In this document: piece after piece, positions 28,350 through 38,769 of the stretch
Layout of the letters: the number at the start of each line of letters is the position of its first letter
Numbering within the stretch: the first letter of the stretch is position 1
Assembly: GCF_023168165.1 (NCBI RefSeq)
Contig: NZ_BQYJ01000001.1
Span: 868,001-932,000, forward strand
Origin: Niallia sp. NCCP-28
Lineage (GTDB): Bacteria; Bacillota; Bacilli; Bacillales; Cytobacillaceae
Direction: 5' to 3'
DNA length: 64,000 nt
Made by a program: the position numbers and the translations under genes
The notes under the pieces: generated by a model
Database searches by the model: none
What the model was told of the DNA's origin: nothing
Seen by the model: only the letters and a program-made list of their open reading frames with translations

Positions 28350-28389
28350 AAAAATAGTGAAGAACAATTTGTTCTTCACATTTTTTTTA
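28350..28389. terminator. Terminator after trxA
   Basis: GTGAAGAACA and TGTTCTTCAC form a 10-bp stem with T-runs on both strands; it overlaps the trxA stop region. Confidence 0.88.
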
Positions 28390-28701
28390 AACATGTTTTC
28401 CTAATAATTCAGCAAGTGCTTCTTTTGGTTGGAATCCAACTACCTTATCTACCACTTCTCCATCTTTAAATACCAATAAAGTTGGAATGCTCATTACACC
28501 AAATTTTGATGCTGATCCTTGGTTTTCATCTACGTCTACTTTCACGATTTTTGCTTTATCGCCCAGTTCAGCATCTAATTCTTCTAAAACTGGAGCAATC
28601 ATTTTACAAGGTCCGCACCATGGTGCCCAAAAATCTACAAGCACTACACCTGAACCTGTTTCTGTTTCAAAGTTTTGATCTGTTGCATGTGTTATTGCCA
28701 T
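28387..28701 (-). CDS. trxA: Thioredoxin
   Basis: Small dithiol protein that reduces disulfides in the cytoplasm with thioredoxin reductase. 104 residues with the active site WCGPC (Cys29, Cys32), cis-Pro in SIPTLLVF and the C-terminal [21 protein letters not shown] precedes the start. Follows etfA as in B. subtilis but appears to be a separate transcript with its own terminator. Confidence 0.97.
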   Translation of the reverse strand: MAITHATDQNFETETGSGVVLVDFWAPWCGPCKMIAPVLEELDAELGDKAKIVKVDVDENQGSASKFGVMSIPTLLVFKDGEVVDKVVGFQPKEALAELLGKHV

Positions 28702-28860
28702 TTAAAAAGCCTCCTCAAAATGTTAACTTATAATATCGAAAGTATACCATCGAATTGATTTTGATGCTAATAATTTGTTTCATCTCTAATTTCCCCGATA
28801 ATTACTTTATCTATGCGAAAGAGCATTTTGCATATCGGTGTGTAAGCCATTTAACTATCC

Positions 28861-29829
28861 TTATTTATATGATTCTAGCTCTTTTATTAATGCTGGCAAC
28901 ACTTCAAATATATCTCCAACCACTCCATAATCCGCTTCCTCAAAAATGGGGGCTTTTTGATCATTATTGATGGCAACTACTGTTTTGGCTGCATTCATTC
29001 CAACAATATGCTGAATTGCCCCGGAAATGCCGCAAGCTATATATATATCTGGAGAAACGGTTTTGCCAGTTTGGCCAATAAGCAAAGAAATATCTGCAAC
29101 TCCTAAATCCACAGCCCCTCTTGATACCCCTACTGTTCCGTCAACTAAACTGGCTAGCTGCTGCAATAAATGATACCCTTCTTCATTTTGAAGCCCTCTT
29201 CCTCCTGCCACAATAACTTTTGCATCTAGTAAATCTTTTCTGCTTTCTGAACTTTTTTCCATTTGTATTAATGGAAAAATCGGTGCTTTTTTATCTATTT
29301 TCATTTCTTCTATTGGTATGTTCTTTTGCTCCTTTTTCATGGGCATTTTAAAAGAGTTAGGTTTTAGGGTGATAATAAATTGAGGAAAATCAATATTTAT
29401 GATTTGATGGAGTTTCCCTGAAAAAACAGGCATTGTTGCCCTCATTGCATTATCTTTTCTCTGCAAGTCCATAACATTAGAAAATAATGGAAATGACAAC
29501 TTCTCGCTTATATATGGGGCAACAGCTTTTCCGAATTCTGTATTGCCGAAGATGATTTTTGTTGGTTTTTCTTTTTCTATAATTTTTTGTAAACATGAAT
29601 TATACATTTCTACTATACGCTCTTTTTTATCCAATGATGTCCAAACTATTTTTGCTGCTGAATAATAAGATATTTCCTGGCAAATAATTTCTGTCGGTTT
29701 TTCTCCACAAAAAATTATAATAATCTCCCCATCTTCTGATAGGTTTTCTGCAGCTGCTAAACATTCTAATGTTATGGGGCGAAGATTCCCCTCATAAACC
29801 TCCCCAATAACTGCTATTTTTTCTGCCAT
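28861..29829 (-). CDS. etfA: Electron transfer flavoprotein alpha subunit
   Basis: FAD-carrying subunit that accepts electrons from acyl-CoA dehydrogenases. 322 residues. The C-terminal FAD domain is clear: VIVAGGRGLQNEEGYHLLQQ, then VGVSRGAVDLG, IGQTGKTVSPDIYIACGISG, VVAINNDQKAPIFEEADYGV and VGDIFEVLPALIKEL. The N-terminal half is poorly conserved and Lys-rich, and the SRxAVD loop reads SRGAVDLGVAD, both more diverged than in typical bacilli. Pairs with etfB 28 bp upstream. Confidence 0.93.
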   Translation of the reverse strand: MAEKIAVIGEVYEGNLRPITLECLAAAENLSEDGEIIIIFCGEKPTEIICQEISYYSAAKIVWTSLDKKERIVEMYNSCLQKIIEKEKPTKIIFGNTEFGKAVAPYISEKLSFPLFSNVMDLQRKDNAMRATMPVFSGKLHQIINIDFPQFIITLKPNSFKMPMKKEQKNIPIEEMKIDKKAPIFPLIQMEKSSESRKDLLDAKVIVAGGRGLQNEEGYHLLQQLASLVDGTVGVSRGAVDLGVADISLLIGQTGKTVSPDIYIACGISGAIQHIVGMNAAKTVVAINNDQKAPIFEEADYGVVGDIFEVLPALIKELESYK

Positions 29830-29857
29830 AATTTTTCCTCCCTTCTACAAGAAACTC

Positions 29858-30598
29858 TTATAATAATTTTTTTAAGATGCCAGCAAGTTTCATTATTTGT
29901 GTTTGATTATCTCCCATAAAAATTTGATTTTTTCTATTTTTAATGGGAAGTTCATATTGAATAGCAAGAGTGGATGGTTCGTGGTCTAGTTGTGGCTGTA
30001 TTTTCTCTAATGGTTTTCTTTTTGCTTTCATAATGCTTGCCACATTCGGTAGTCTCGGAGAATTAAATCCTTGAGGAACTGTTATTAAAAGTGGAAGCAC
30101 TCCTCTGTAGGCCTCTATTGCATCGCCTGCTTTTTTTCTAATTAGTGCTTGATTCTTTTCAATTTCTATTGATGCGATATTGGTTAAATAGGGAACATTC
30201 AATCTCGCAGCAACTCTTGGTCCAACTTGGCCACTGCCCCCATCTATTGCAAATGAACCGGAAATGATTAAATCAAAAGGCATAGTTTTAATAAAGTCAG
30301 CAATTGCTTGGGCTATTTGCCAAGCTTCTGCTTTAAGATCATTCATTAGCAAATGTATGCCCTTATCAGCCCCCATCGCTAATGCAAGCCGGAGCTGTTT
30401 TTCGGCATATTCATCTCCTGCACATACTGCTGCAACATTGCCGCCATATTTCTCTTTTAGGCGAATAGCTGCTTCTAACGCAATTTCGTCCAATGGATTA
30501 ATGATAAAAGAGACATCAGAATAATCAATTTCACCACTTTCTAATTTTATTTGCTGTTCCGAATCGATTGCTCTAGACAGCAATACGATAATATTCAT
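29858..30598 (-). CDS. etfB: Electron transfer flavoprotein beta subunit
   Basis: AMP-binding subunit of ETF, 246 residues. Recognisable elements are the FIINPLDEIALEAAIRLKEK helix, LALAMGADKGIHL, FDLIISGSFAIDGGSGQVGP and the final NVASIMKAKRKPLEKI, where the family has NIMKAKKKP. It starts 20 bp after the acyl-CoA ligase stop, so ligase-etfB-etfA is one operon for fatty-acid oxidation. The fadR and fadB genes that separate ligase from etfB in B. subtilis are not here. Confidence 0.93.
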   Translation of the reverse strand: MNIIVLLSRAIDSEQQIKLESGEIDYSDVSFIINPLDEIALEAAIRLKEKYGGNVAAVCAGDEYAEKQLRLALAMGADKGIHLLMNDLKAEAWQIAQAIADFIKTMPFDLIISGSFAIDGGSGQVGPRVAARLNVPYLTNIASIEIEKNQALIRKKAGDAIEAYRGVLPLLITVPQGFNSPRLPNVASIMKAKRKPLEKIQPQLDHEPSTLAIQYELPIKNRKNQIFMGDNQTQIMKLAGILKKLL

Positions 30599-30617
30599 AC
30601 AAAACTCTCCTCTTCAT

Positions 30618-32309
30618 TTACTTTTCATCCTCTTTATCTATATTTTTTTCTTCTTTCAATTCTCGTCTCAGCACTTTTCCTATAGCTGTTTTCGGCAATT
30701 CTGTACGAAACTCGTACACTCTTGGCACTTTAAAAGAGGCAATTTTTTGCCGCATAAATTGGTTTAATTCATCCTCTGTAACGGTTGATCCTTTTTTCAA
30801 GACAATAACCGCCTTAACTGTTTCCCCACGATAGTCATCCTTGATGCCCACAACAGCCGCTTCTTCTATTTCCGGATGTTCATATAATACTTCTTCCACT
30901 TCACGAGGATAAATATTAAATCCGCCAGCAATAATCGTATCCTTTTTACGATCCACAATATAAAAGTAGCCTTTTTCATCCATATAGCATAAATCTCCTG
31001 TCAGGAGCCAGCCATCTTTTAATACATGTGCTGTTTCCTTTGGATTATTCCAATATCCCTTCATCACTTGCGGTCCTTTTATGCCTAATTCCCCAATCTC
31101 ACCTGGAGGCAATTTTCCGCCGGTCTTTTCTGAAAAAACTGCTGCATCCGTACCGGGCCATGGCACCCCAATACTTCCCTTTACAATTTCATGATCCCAT
31201 AAAAAATTCACATGGGTAACTGGTGACGTTTCCGTTAACCCATATCCTTCTACTAATTTCCCCCCTGTTTTTGCTTGGAATCTTTCAATGATTTCAACTG
31301 GAAGTGGAGCAGAACCACTGATTGCTCCTTTGATAGAAGAAAGATTATATTTAGATATATCTGGATGGTTTAACAAACCAATATAAATAGTCGGTGCACC
31401 TGGAAATACAGTTGGCTTTTGTTTATGAATGGTTTTTAAGGTTGTCTCTGCATCAAATTTTGGCAATAAAATCATTTTATAAATTTCCATTACGGAAAGA
31501 ACCATTACTGTCATCATGCCGTATACATGAAACAACGGCATCAAACCAAGCATTTTTTCTTCTCCTTTTTTCATTTGATAAAGCCACTGGCGGCACATAG
31601 AAGTATTGGCGATTAGATTTTGATGTGTAAGCATTACACCTTTTGGAAATCCTGTTGTTCCACCTGTATACTGTATAATCGCAATATCCTCTTCAAAATC
31701 AACAGGATATTCTATTATGTCGCCAGCTTGTTTTTTTAAAATATTGCGTAAAAGATAGGTGGATTGGTTTTCTGTAATTTTGGGCAGTTTGCCTTGTTGC
31801 TTTTTTTGCACGATAGGATAAAGAAGGTTTTTGGGGAATGGGAGAAAATCTTTTATACTAGTAAAAATAACCTTTTCTAATTTTGTGCCTACTTTTGCTG
31901 ATTGAACATTTGTATATAATAGATCTAACGCAATAATCATTTTCGCACCGGAATCTTGCAATATAAAATGCAGTTCTCTTGCTTTGTACAGAGGATTTGT
32001 CGGCACTACAATTCCACCTGCCAATAATATTGCATAAAAACTAATTACTGTTTGGGGGCTGTTTGGCAGCATAACTGCAACTCTATCGCCTTTTTTTAAT
32101 CCTTGCTGCTGCAAAAAAGCAGCAAGTTTTTGTGCTTTCTTATATAATTCTTTAAATGTCAGCTCTTGGCCCATAAAGTGTATCGCTTTATGTTTTGGGT
32201 ATTCTTTAGCAGCATTTTTTAATAATTGCTGGAGCGTCTCCGCCCGGTAATAAACATTTTTGGCAATAGATTTTGGATAAACCTTTAACCATATTTTTTC
32301 CTCATGCAC
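30618..32309 (-). CDS. lcfA: Long-chain fatty acid-CoA ligase
   Basis: Adenylate-forming enzyme that activates fatty acids to acyl-CoA for beta-oxidation. 563 residues. The AMP-binding P-loop IQYTGGTTGFPKGVMLTH is at about 214-231, followed by GYGLTETSPVTHVN, the motif GWLLTGDLCYMDEKGYFYIV, the hinge DRKKDTIIAGGFNIYPREVE and the catalytic Lys in LPKTAIGKVLRREL. First gene of the ligase-etfB-etfA operon. Sequence and position match B. subtilis lcfA. Confidence 0.93.
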   Translation of the reverse strand: MHEEKIWLKVYPKSIAKNVYYRAETLQQLLKNAAKEYPKHKAIHFMGQELTFKELYKKAQKLAAFLQQQGLKKGDRVAVMLPNSPQTVISFYAILLAGGIVVPTNPLYKARELHFILQDSGAKMIIALDLLYTNVQSAKVGTKLEKVIFTSIKDFLPFPKNLLYPIVQKKQQGKLPKITENQSTYLLRNILKKQAGDIIEYPVDFEEDIAIIQYTGGTTGFPKGVMLTHQNLIANTSMCRQWLYQMKKGEEKMLGLMPLFHVYGMMTVMVLSVMEIYKMILLPKFDAETTLKTIHKQKPTVFPGAPTIYIGLLNHPDISKYNLSSIKGAISGSAPLPVEIIERFQAKTGGKLVEGYGLTETSPVTHVNFLWDHEIVKGSIGVPWPGTDAAVFSEKTGGKLPPGEIGELGIKGPQVMKGYWNNPKETAHVLKDGWLLTGDLCYMDEKGYFYIVDRKKDTIIAGGFNIYPREVEEVLYEHPEIEEAAVVGIKDDYRGETVKAVIVLKKGSTVTEDELNQFMRQKIASFKVPRVYEFRTELPKTAIGKVLRRELKEEKNIDKEDEK

Positions 32310-32638
32310 GCCTTTTTCCTCCTTATAATAGTCAGCTTGTCTGTTGTACTAGCATATTATTATATGGAGATCGGCTCATATCAGCGCTTTAAAATAAGCC
32401 CAAATTCTTTCTCACTAAAAAAAGGGCTCTACTGAAGGGAAGACAAACTAAAATTCCAGACCACTTTATCCCGCATTCACGTACTTTGGACCCCACCTCA
32501 AAAGACTAAGGAAATAAGGAAACAAACAGGCTGGGTGGATGGAAACTTGCCAGCAAACGCTTGACTAGTTCGACTATGCTCCGTGAAAGGCAAGGCCCTT
32601 CTCTATCTGTCCTCTAGACTGAAATTTCACTTTATAAA
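32310..32638. other. Intergenic stretch with repeat-like sequence
   Basis: About 330 bp between yshE and lcfA. On the minus strand the segment starting near 32640 reads ATAAAGTGAAATTTCAGTCT, close to the first 20 bases of the dispersed repeat, but the rest (GGACAGATAGAGAAGGGCC and on) is different. No gene. Confidence 0.4.
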
Positions 32639-32690
32639 AAAGAAGCCTTCCCCTGCAGTTCAAACAGATGAAAGACTCTTTTTTTAGCTA
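32639..32690 (-). terminator. Possible imperfect terminator after yshE
   Basis: Minus strand GAGTCTTTC and GGAAGGCTTC can pair with G-U wobbles and are followed by TTTTTTA. A weaker stem than the other terminators here. Confidence 0.5.
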
Positions 32691-33098
32691 TTATGATATT
32701 CCTGAACCTATAACATAAGATAAACCGATTGAGATAATCATGGAGATTAGTCCAACAGCTCGATTGTCATTTTTTATTTCTTCATCTACTTTAAATTTTG
32801 GCGTTAAAAATTCAAAAATAAAATAACCGACCAATAATAAAAAGAAGCCATACATGCCCCATATAATCATGGTTAAAAGTGAATCGTTTTGCATAATAGA
32901 ATGTCTAAATATATTTGCAATCCCATATATTTTCCCGCCTGTTGCCATTGCAACCGCAACATTCCCTCTTTTTATTTCTTCCCAGTTATTGTATTTTGTC
33001 ACCAATTCAAAAATAGCCAAAAAAACAACAATACTTAAAATAACAACACTGTAATCACCGGCAGTTTTTATATATTCATTATTCCAAAACTGATCCAT
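32691..33098 (-). CDS. yshE: DUF350 membrane protein YshE
   Basis: A 135-residue protein with four predicted membrane helices (about 19-37, 50-65, 80-102 and 117-134) arranged as two similar pairs, the DUF350 layout. Starts MDQFWNNEYIKTAGDYSVVI; AAGGAG seven bases before the ATG at 33098 supports this over an in-frame start 25 codons upstream. Located between lcfA and mutS2, as B. subtilis yshE. Function unknown. Confidence 0.85.
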   Translation of the reverse strand: MDQFWNNEYIKTAGDYSVVILSIVVFLAIFELVTKYNNWEEIKRGNVAVAMATGGKIYGIANIFRHSIMQNDSLLTMIIWGMYGFFLLLVGYFIFEFLTPKFKVDEEIKNDNRAVGLISMIISIGLSYVIGSGIS

Positions 33099-33262
33099 TT
33101 TAAATCTCCTTATCTTTTGTTCAAAACCTTTTTTCATTGTTTTATGACTAATATGGTTTATTTGTTGATTCATTTTTGCAGCATATGCTCACAAAAATGA
33201 ATCACCCTTTTCTTAACGCTCGCCTACCCAAAAATAACCCGCTGCATCAAAAACAAATCTAT

Positions 33263-35614
33263 TTATTTGAATTCTACGACTGTAACACCGCTTCCGCCTT
33301 CTCCCGCTTCACCAAAACGAATGCTTTTCACTGCACGATGATTTTTTAAATACTCTTGAACACCTGTCCGTAATGCACCAGTTCCTTTGCCATGGATAAT
33401 GGATACACGGGGATAGCCTGCAAGCAAACTGTCATCCACATATTTTTCCACTCGAGAGATCGCATTTTCAAATCGCTCCCCGCGCAAATCAAGCTCTAGG
33501 CTTACGTGATAATCTTTTCCTTTAATCGTAGCAAGGGGTTTTGTTTCCACCACTTTTGCTGCTTTTACAAATTCCAAATTTTCCTCTTTTACTTTCATTT
33601 TCATAATTCCGATTTGCACTTGCCATTCTTTATCGGAAATTTTCTCTAACAGCTGGCCTTTTTGCCCGAATGTAAGAACTTTTACTTCATCTCCTGGCTG
33701 GAAAACATGATTCGTTTTTGCTGTTGTTTCTTTCCTTTTTACAGGCATATCCGGCGTGGCATCATTCAGTCGTTTACGTGCATCAATTAATTCATGCTCT
33801 TTGATTTCGGCACGCTTTTCTAACTGCATTTTCCGTAAATCTGCAATAACAGTTTCTGCTTCTTTTTTTGCATTTTCTAGAATTTCAGCCGCTTCTTTTT
33901 TCGCCTTTTCCTCAAGTGATTCTTTCTTTTCATAATACTCCATCACTTGCTTTTGCAGATCGCGATGAAGCATATCCGCTTGCTTCAATAAATCTTGCGC
34001 TTCTTTGTATTCTTCTTCTGCACTTTTTCTGCTGCTTTCTAGTGAGGCAATCATATTTTCAATTTTATTGCTTTCATCACTTACATGGGATCTTGCCGTT
34101 TCAATAACGTACTCACTTAATCCTAATCGTTTGCTGATTTCAAAGGCATTGCTTCTGCCAGGAACGCCAATTAATAATTTATAAGTGGGACTTAATGTTT
34201 CAATATCAAACTCTACACTCGCATTCATAACGCCTTCTCGGTTGTAGCCGTATGCTTTTAATTCTGGGTAATGGGTAGTCGCAATAACGCGTGCTCCCCG
34301 CCTGTTTACCTCATCTAATATAGAAATAGCGAGTGCCGCCCCTTCTTGCGGGTCTGTACCTGCTCCAAGTTCATCAAATAAAACTAGACTATTATTGTCA
34401 ACTTCTTCTAAAATTTTTACGATGTTCACCATATGAGAAGAAAAAGTGCTCAACGATTGTTCAATGGATTGTTCGTCGCCAATATCTGCGAAAACAGCAT
34501 GAAATACACTCATTTCAGAACCATCAAGCGCTGGTATTTGCAATCCTGATTGTGCCATTAATGTACATAAACCGACTGTTTTTAATGTAACTGTTTTCCC
34601 GCCAGTGTTTGGCCCTGTAATAACAATAGTTGAATACGTGTCTCCCAGCGCAACATCATTTGCCACTACTTGTTCTGCTTCAATTAATGGATGTCTCGCT
34701 TTAAAAAGAACAATTTTCCCCGTATTATTAATAGCCGGCTTTGTTCCTTTTATGCGGTGTCCATATTTTGCTTTTGTAAACATAAAATCAATCTCTGCAA
34801 GTACTGCAACAATTTCTAATAATTCTTCAGCATATCCAGAAACAAGGGCTGTTAATTGTGTTAATATCCGATCAATTTCCTGCTGTTCTTTTACCCGTAT
34901 TGCCTGAAGTTCATTATTTAAAGTAACAACAGCTTGCGGTTCAATAAACAACGTTTGGCCAGATGCACTTTGATCATGGATGATCCCCCCATAATTTCCT
35001 CTATACTCTTGTTTAACTGGAATGACAAAACGATCATTTCGAATCGTAATAATTGTATCAGAAAGCATTTTTGCCGCATTGGATGACCGAATCATGCTTT
35101 CTAGTTTTTCTCTTATTCTTGTTTCATTTCGACGCAGCTGATGGCGAAGAGTACGGAGTGTTTCACTTGCACTATCCAACACAAAGCCTTGTTCGTCTAT
35201 CGCCATTTTAATTTCTTCTTCAACTTCTGCAAGTACCGTCATTCTTTCTGTTAATTCGGCTAAAATTGGCGCTTCTTCATCTTCTTGAAATTCATCAATA
35301 AATCGTTTCATCTGTCTGCTTGCATGCACCGTGCTTGCAATTTGATTTAATTCAAAAGGACTTAGCATGCCGCCAATCGTAGATCTTTTGACATGAGGCC
35401 GAATATCATGGATGCCGCCGAGGGGAATGTTTCCTCTCATTCGGAAAACTTTTGCCGCTTCATCTGTTTCTTCCTGCCATCTGACTACTTCTTCATAATT
35501 AGTGGAAGGAACCAGTTCTTCTGCTTTCCATTTACCTAAAGAAGAAGAAGCATATTCTACTAATTGACTTTTGATTTTATCAAATTCTAATGTCTTTAAA
35601 ACTCTTTCTTGCAT
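33263..35614 (-). CDS. mutS2: MutS2 endonuclease/ATPase
   Basis: MutS-related protein (mutSB in B. subtilis) linked to suppression of recombination and to rescue of collided ribosomes. 783 residues. It lacks the mismatch-recognition domain of MutS. ATPase core: Walker [38 protein letters not shown], Walker [20 protein letters not shown] and ATTHYPELK; then a long coiled coil (about 515-635) and a C-terminal Smr nuclease domain with [11 protein letters not shown] and [11 protein letters not shown]. Downstream of polX. Confidence 0.96.
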   Translation of the reverse strand: MQERVLKTLEFDKIKSQLVEYASSSLGKWKAEELVPSTNYEEVVRWQEETDEAAKVFRMRGNIPLGGIHDIRPHVKRSTIGGMLSPFELNQIASTVHASRQMKRFIDEFQEDEEAPILAELTERMTVLAEVEEEIKMAIDEQGFVLDSASETLRTLRHQLRRNETRIREKLESMIRSSNAAKMLSDTIITIRNDRFVIPVKQEYRGNYGGIIHDQSASGQTLFIEPQAVVTLNNELQAIRVKEQQEIDRILTQLTALVSGYAEELLEIVAVLAEIDFMFTKAKYGHRIKGTKPAINNTGKIVLFKARHPLIEAEQVVANDVALGDTYSTIVITGPNTGGKTVTLKTVGLCTLMAQSGLQIPALDGSEMSVFHAVFADIGDEQSIEQSLSTFSSHMVNIVKILEEVDNNSLVLFDELGAGTDPQEGAALAISILDEVNRRGARVIATTHYPELKAYGYNREGVMNASVEFDIETLSPTYKLLIGVPGRSNAFEISKRLGLSEYVIETARSHVSDESNKIENMIASLESSRKSAEEEYKEAQDLLKQADMLHRDLQKQVMEYYEKKESLEEKAKKEAAEILENAKKEAETVIADLRKMQLEKRAEIKEHELIDARKRLNDATPDMPVKRKETTAKTNHVFQPGDEVKVLTFGQKGQLLEKISDKEWQVQIGIMKMKVKEENLEFVKAAKVVETKPLATIKGKDYHVSLELDLRGERFENAISRVEKYVDDSLLAGYPRVSIIHGKGTGALRTGVQEYLKNHRAVKSIRFGEAGEGGSGVTVVEFK

Positions 35615-35663
35615 GGAGCTTTCTCCTTTGCTACTTTTCTCTTTTGCCTATTATATCTTATTT

Positions 35664-37385
35664 TCACTTTCTTTTTTTTTGCAATAATGCCAAGAAGTCA
35701 TCTCTTTCCAGCGCATTTGCTACGGTTTGCTTTTTTATCCATCCTTTTTTCGCAGTACCTACACCAATTGCCATATGCTCTAGCCCCTTCGTATGGTGTG
35801 CATCTGTATTGATGATAATAGTTACTCCTTGTTCTTCAGCCATCTTAATATACTCAGCATTTAAGTCTAGGCGATGGGGGTTGCTGTTTAATTCCAACAT
35901 CGTATTTGTTTCTTTTGCTGCCCCAATTAGACGCTCTATATCTACTTCATACCCTTTTCGAGCTCCAATCTTTCGACCCGTTGGATGTGCAATAATATGA
36001 ACATATTTATTATTCATCGCTTGTTCTAATCTTTCCATAATTTTTTCTTTTGGCTGAGAAAAAGCAGAATGAATGGAGGCAATTACCAAGTCCAATTCAC
36101 TTAGCAAATTATCCTCATAATCCAATGAGCCATCTGGCAGAATATCCATTTCCACTCCTGCCAATATGGTAATATCATCATACTTTTCATTTAGTCGTCT
36201 AATTTCTTGAATTTGTTGTTTTAGACGCTCTGGTGATAATCCATTTGCTACTTTTAAATAGTGGGAATGGTCGGTAATGGCCATATATTGATAACCCCGT
36301 GCTCTATTTGCTTCCACCATTTCTTCTAAAGAAAAGGCCCCGTCACTCCATGTGGAATGCATATGCAGATCTCCTTTAATATCTTCAATGGCAATTATAT
36401 CAGAGTTCTCTTTATATAATTCCACTTCTTTTCCATCTTCTCGCATTTCAGGAGGGATGTAGGGAAGATCAAAATAATGATAGAATTCTTCTTCTGTGGC
36501 AAATGTTTTTATTTCTCCAGTCTCTACATTCTCCACTCCGTACTCACTAATTTTTTCTCCCCGCTCTTTTGCAAGTTGGCGCATTTTAACATTATGTTCT
36601 TTAGATCCTGTAAAATGGTGAAGAGTCGTCGCAAATTCTGCTTCTGTCACTAAACGAAAATCAACGGAAACATCGTATTCCAACTCTAATATAATGCTTA
36701 CTTTTGTATTTCCTGCTCCTATTATTTCTTTAATGGCTGCAAGATTTATTAACTTCTCTTTAACAGCTTGGATATTTTCTGTTGCAATAATAAAATCTAA
36801 GTCTTTAATTGTTTCCCGAATTCTTCTTAAACTGCCTGCACGAGAAAACTGACTGATTTCTTCTATTTGCAGAAGCTGTTCTTCAATCTTATTGGCTACA
36901 GAAAGCATATAGGCAATCGGCAATCTTTCGGGTCTTGTGCCGACATTCTTTAATGCTTCTAATATTTTTTCTTCGGTTTTTTTCCCAAATCCGCTAAGCT
37001 CCTGTACTTTTTTTTGCAGACAAGCAGATTCTAACTCTTCAGCATTCGTAATTGAAAGCTCTTTATAAAGTTTCGCTATCTTTTTTCCACCAAGACCTGG
37101 AAGCTGCAATAAAGGAATAAGCCCTTTTGGCACTTCTTCTTTTAATTCATGTAAAACAGTTGAAATTCCAGTATTTATATATTCCTCTATCACTGCAGCT
37201 GTACCTTTTCCTATTCCAGAAAGAGCCGTATAATCTGTTATCTCCTCTAAGCTTCTTTCTTCATTTTCAAGACTTGCCGCCGCTTTGCGAAATGCACTAG
37301 TTTTAAAAGGGTTTTCTCCTTTTAACTCCATATATATAGCAATCTGCTCTAGTAATTGAACAATTTCTTTTTTTGTTATTGGCAT
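35664..37385 (-). CDS. polX: DNA polymerase X with PHP domain
   Basis: Family X polymerase used in base-excision repair and gap filling, with a 3'-5' exonuclease/AP-endonuclease activity from the PHP domain. 573 residues. Helix-hairpin-helix modules near the N-terminus (LPGLGGKKIAKLYKEL, LSGFGKKTEEKILEAL), the polymerase palm with GSLRRIRETIKDLDFIIA (catalytic Asp pair) and VDFRLV, then PHP motifs DLHMHSTWSDG, AITDHSHYL and IAHPTGR. The start at 37385 is likely; a GTG three codons upstream overlaps a weak ribosome site. Called yshC in B. subtilis. Confidence 0.95.
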   Translation of the reverse strand: MPITKKEIVQLLEQIAIYMELKGENPFKTSAFRKAAASLENEERSLEEITDYTALSGIGKGTAAVIEEYINTGISTVLHELKEEVPKGLIPLLQLPGLGGKKIAKLYKELSITNAEELESACLQKKVQELSGFGKKTEEKILEALKNVGTRPERLPIAYMLSVANKIEEQLLQIEEISQFSRAGSLRRIRETIKDLDFIIATENIQAVKEKLINLAAIKEIIGAGNTKVSIILELEYDVSVDFRLVTEAEFATTLHHFTGSKEHNVKMRQLAKERGEKISEYGVENVETGEIKTFATEEEFYHYFDLPYIPPEMREDGKEVELYKENSDIIAIEDIKGDLHMHSTWSDGAFSLEEMVEANRARGYQYMAITDHSHYLKVANGLSPERLKQQIQEIRRLNEKYDDITILAGVEMDILPDGSLDYEDNLLSELDLVIASIHSAFSQPKEKIMERLEQAMNNKYVHIIAHPTGRKIGARKGYEVDIERLIGAAKETNTMLELNSNPHRLDLNAEYIKMAEEQGVTIIINTDAHHTKGLEHMAIGVGTAKKGWIKKQTVANALERDDFLALLQKKRK

Positions 37386-37601
37386 ATTTATCACCCATTT
37401 CTATCTATCATCATTTCTTACATTTTGATTGCAAAAGAAATCTAATTTCTTATTATCATACCATGTTCTACTTGTTTTCAATAACAGTCAGACTTTATGC
37501 TGTTTTTCCCTAGTTTAATGGCTCCGCTTTTTATCTTAACAAAGCTTCTTAAAAAGGGAAACTTCCATCTTCAAAAGGCTAATGAACTTGTTGAACAAAT
37601 A

Positions 37602-37641
37602 AAAACTCTCCTAGCATAAGATTCTTGCCAGGAGAGTTGAA
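37602..37641 (-). terminator. Terminator after cvpA
   Basis: Minus strand AACTCTCCTGGCAAG... with matching CTAGGAGAGTT and a TTTTTAT tail. It separates zapA-cvpA from polX-mutS2. Confidence 0.85.
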
Positions 37642-37685
37642 AGAAAAACAAATGGAAAAAATCAATAAAAAGACTATCCCATCTA

Positions 37686-38231
37686 CTATTCACCATTTAC
37701 ATAATCAAACCATAATGCTTTTATTTTCTCTGAGAAATAAGGAGTATTTTCAATGATTCCTGCTGCTAAACTTGAGTTTGTTACATGATTTTGAATTATT
37801 TCCATTGGTACAAGTGCAGAAATATATAATAATATAAAAATAAGAAGATACACTTCCACAAAACCTAGAATTGCCCCAGCCCATGTGTTAAGCTGACTTA
37901 AAATTGGCAGACTCGCCACAAAATCCAGCATACTTCCAATAATTTGCCAAACAATTTTCACCATAAAAAAAATAAGCACAAAAGCAATAGCCCGATAGAA
38001 TACTTCTTCTAAATCAGCATTGCTAAATAAAGTTTTGATGGTATTGCTCTCGCCTAAATTTGGATATGGTATCCAAAGGGTTAATTTAGATGAGAATGGT
38101 ATGTAATACTTATTTGCAACAATAAATGCGATAATAAATCCTGTTAGATGCACTATTTGCAGGATAAACCCTCTTTTTAGCCCCCTTAAAACACCAAATA
38201 TTAATAATACGATAATAATAAAATTCAACAT
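37686..38231 (-). CDS. yshB: CvpA family membrane protein (YshB)
   Basis: A 181-residue protein with four membrane helices (about 2-10 with MLNFIIIVLLIFGVLRG, 20-40, 80-105 and 115-145), the CvpA fold. Hallmarks: the N-terminal G.L.RGLKRGFILQIVHLTG and the membrane segment GAILGFVEVYLLIFILL. It follows zapA by 7 bp, so the two form one operon, as in B. subtilis. CvpA homologues are linked to colicin V export in E. coli; the role in bacilli is unknown. Confidence 0.88.
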   Translation of the reverse strand: MLNFIIIVLLIFGVLRGLKRGFILQIVHLTGFIIAFIVANKYYIPFSSKLTLWIPYPNLGESNTIKTLFSNADLEEVFYRAIAFVLIFFMVKIVWQIIGSMLDFVASLPILSQLNTWAGAILGFVEVYLLIFILLYISALVPMEIIQNHVTNSSLAAGIIENTPYFSEKIKALWFDYVNGE

Positions 38232-38238
38232 GACTTAT

Positions 38239-38499
38239 TCAGTCCTTTTCTCGTTTTAGTTCCTCTTCTAGCTGCTCCACTCGATTTAATAATTTAACAT
38301 GATCATTTACTATATTAACAGCAGTCAGCACTGCTAGTTTATTTAAATCAAGAGAAGGATTCTTTGCATATATTTCCCGCATTTTTTTATCTACTATAGA
38401 GGCAACCATCCGTACGTGACTTGACGATTCTTCACCTATAATTGTATATGGGGTATCATAAATCTCCACCTTTGTACGGTTTTTTGGTGTATCTGCCAC
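38239..38499 (-). CDS. zapA: Cell division protein ZapA
   Basis: Promotes bundling of FtsZ filaments at the division ring. 86 residues from a GTG start ([40 protein letters not shown], then [20 protein letters not shown]) and a C-terminal coiled coil [22 protein letters not shown] seven bases before GTG at 38499 decides the start; the ATG at 38517 overlaps that site. Upstream of cvpA. Confidence 0.93.
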   Translation of the reverse strand: MADTPKNRTKVEIYDTPYTIIGEESSSHVRMVASIVDKKMREIYAKNPSLDLNKLAVLTAVNIVNDHVKLLNRVEQLEEELKREKD

Positions 38500-38517
38500 G
38501 TTTTTGCCTCCAATCAT

Positions 38518-38732
38518 AAGAATCCTAATCTATATCATAACATGAACTCTTTAGGAGTGGGAAGTCATATAGCTGCAATTTCGAGCATGTCTTCTATATG
38601 TTTCTTTCCAAAAGAACAAGCTTTATTAATTCTCTTTTTTTCCAGCTGTTTTCTCGTCCATTTATTCTTCCCTCCTCTCCTTATATTCACCGTTATACCG
38701 CTAAAACTTTTTCAGCAATTAAAATCAATTAC
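38518..38732. other. zapA-pheT gap where rnhC lies in B. subtilis
   Basis: No RNase HIII gene is present on either strand. On the minus strand a good ribosome site (GAGGAGGGAAG, near 38665-38680) precedes an 11-codon frame, MDEKTAGKKEN, which stays open longer if one base is added in its A-run; too little to call a gene. Confidence 0.45.
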
Positions 38733-38769
38733 AAAAAGGATTGCTCTCTTTTGGAGGCAATCCTTTTTG
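38733..38769. terminator. Terminator after pheT
   Basis: AAAAAGGATTGC and GCAATCCTTTTT form a 12-bp stem around a 12-nt loop. Confidence 0.9.

Noticed and set aside
28755-28970. 71-codon plus-strand frame between trxA and etfA
   Set aside because: No ribosome site, and its 3' half overlaps the C-terminal end of etfA.
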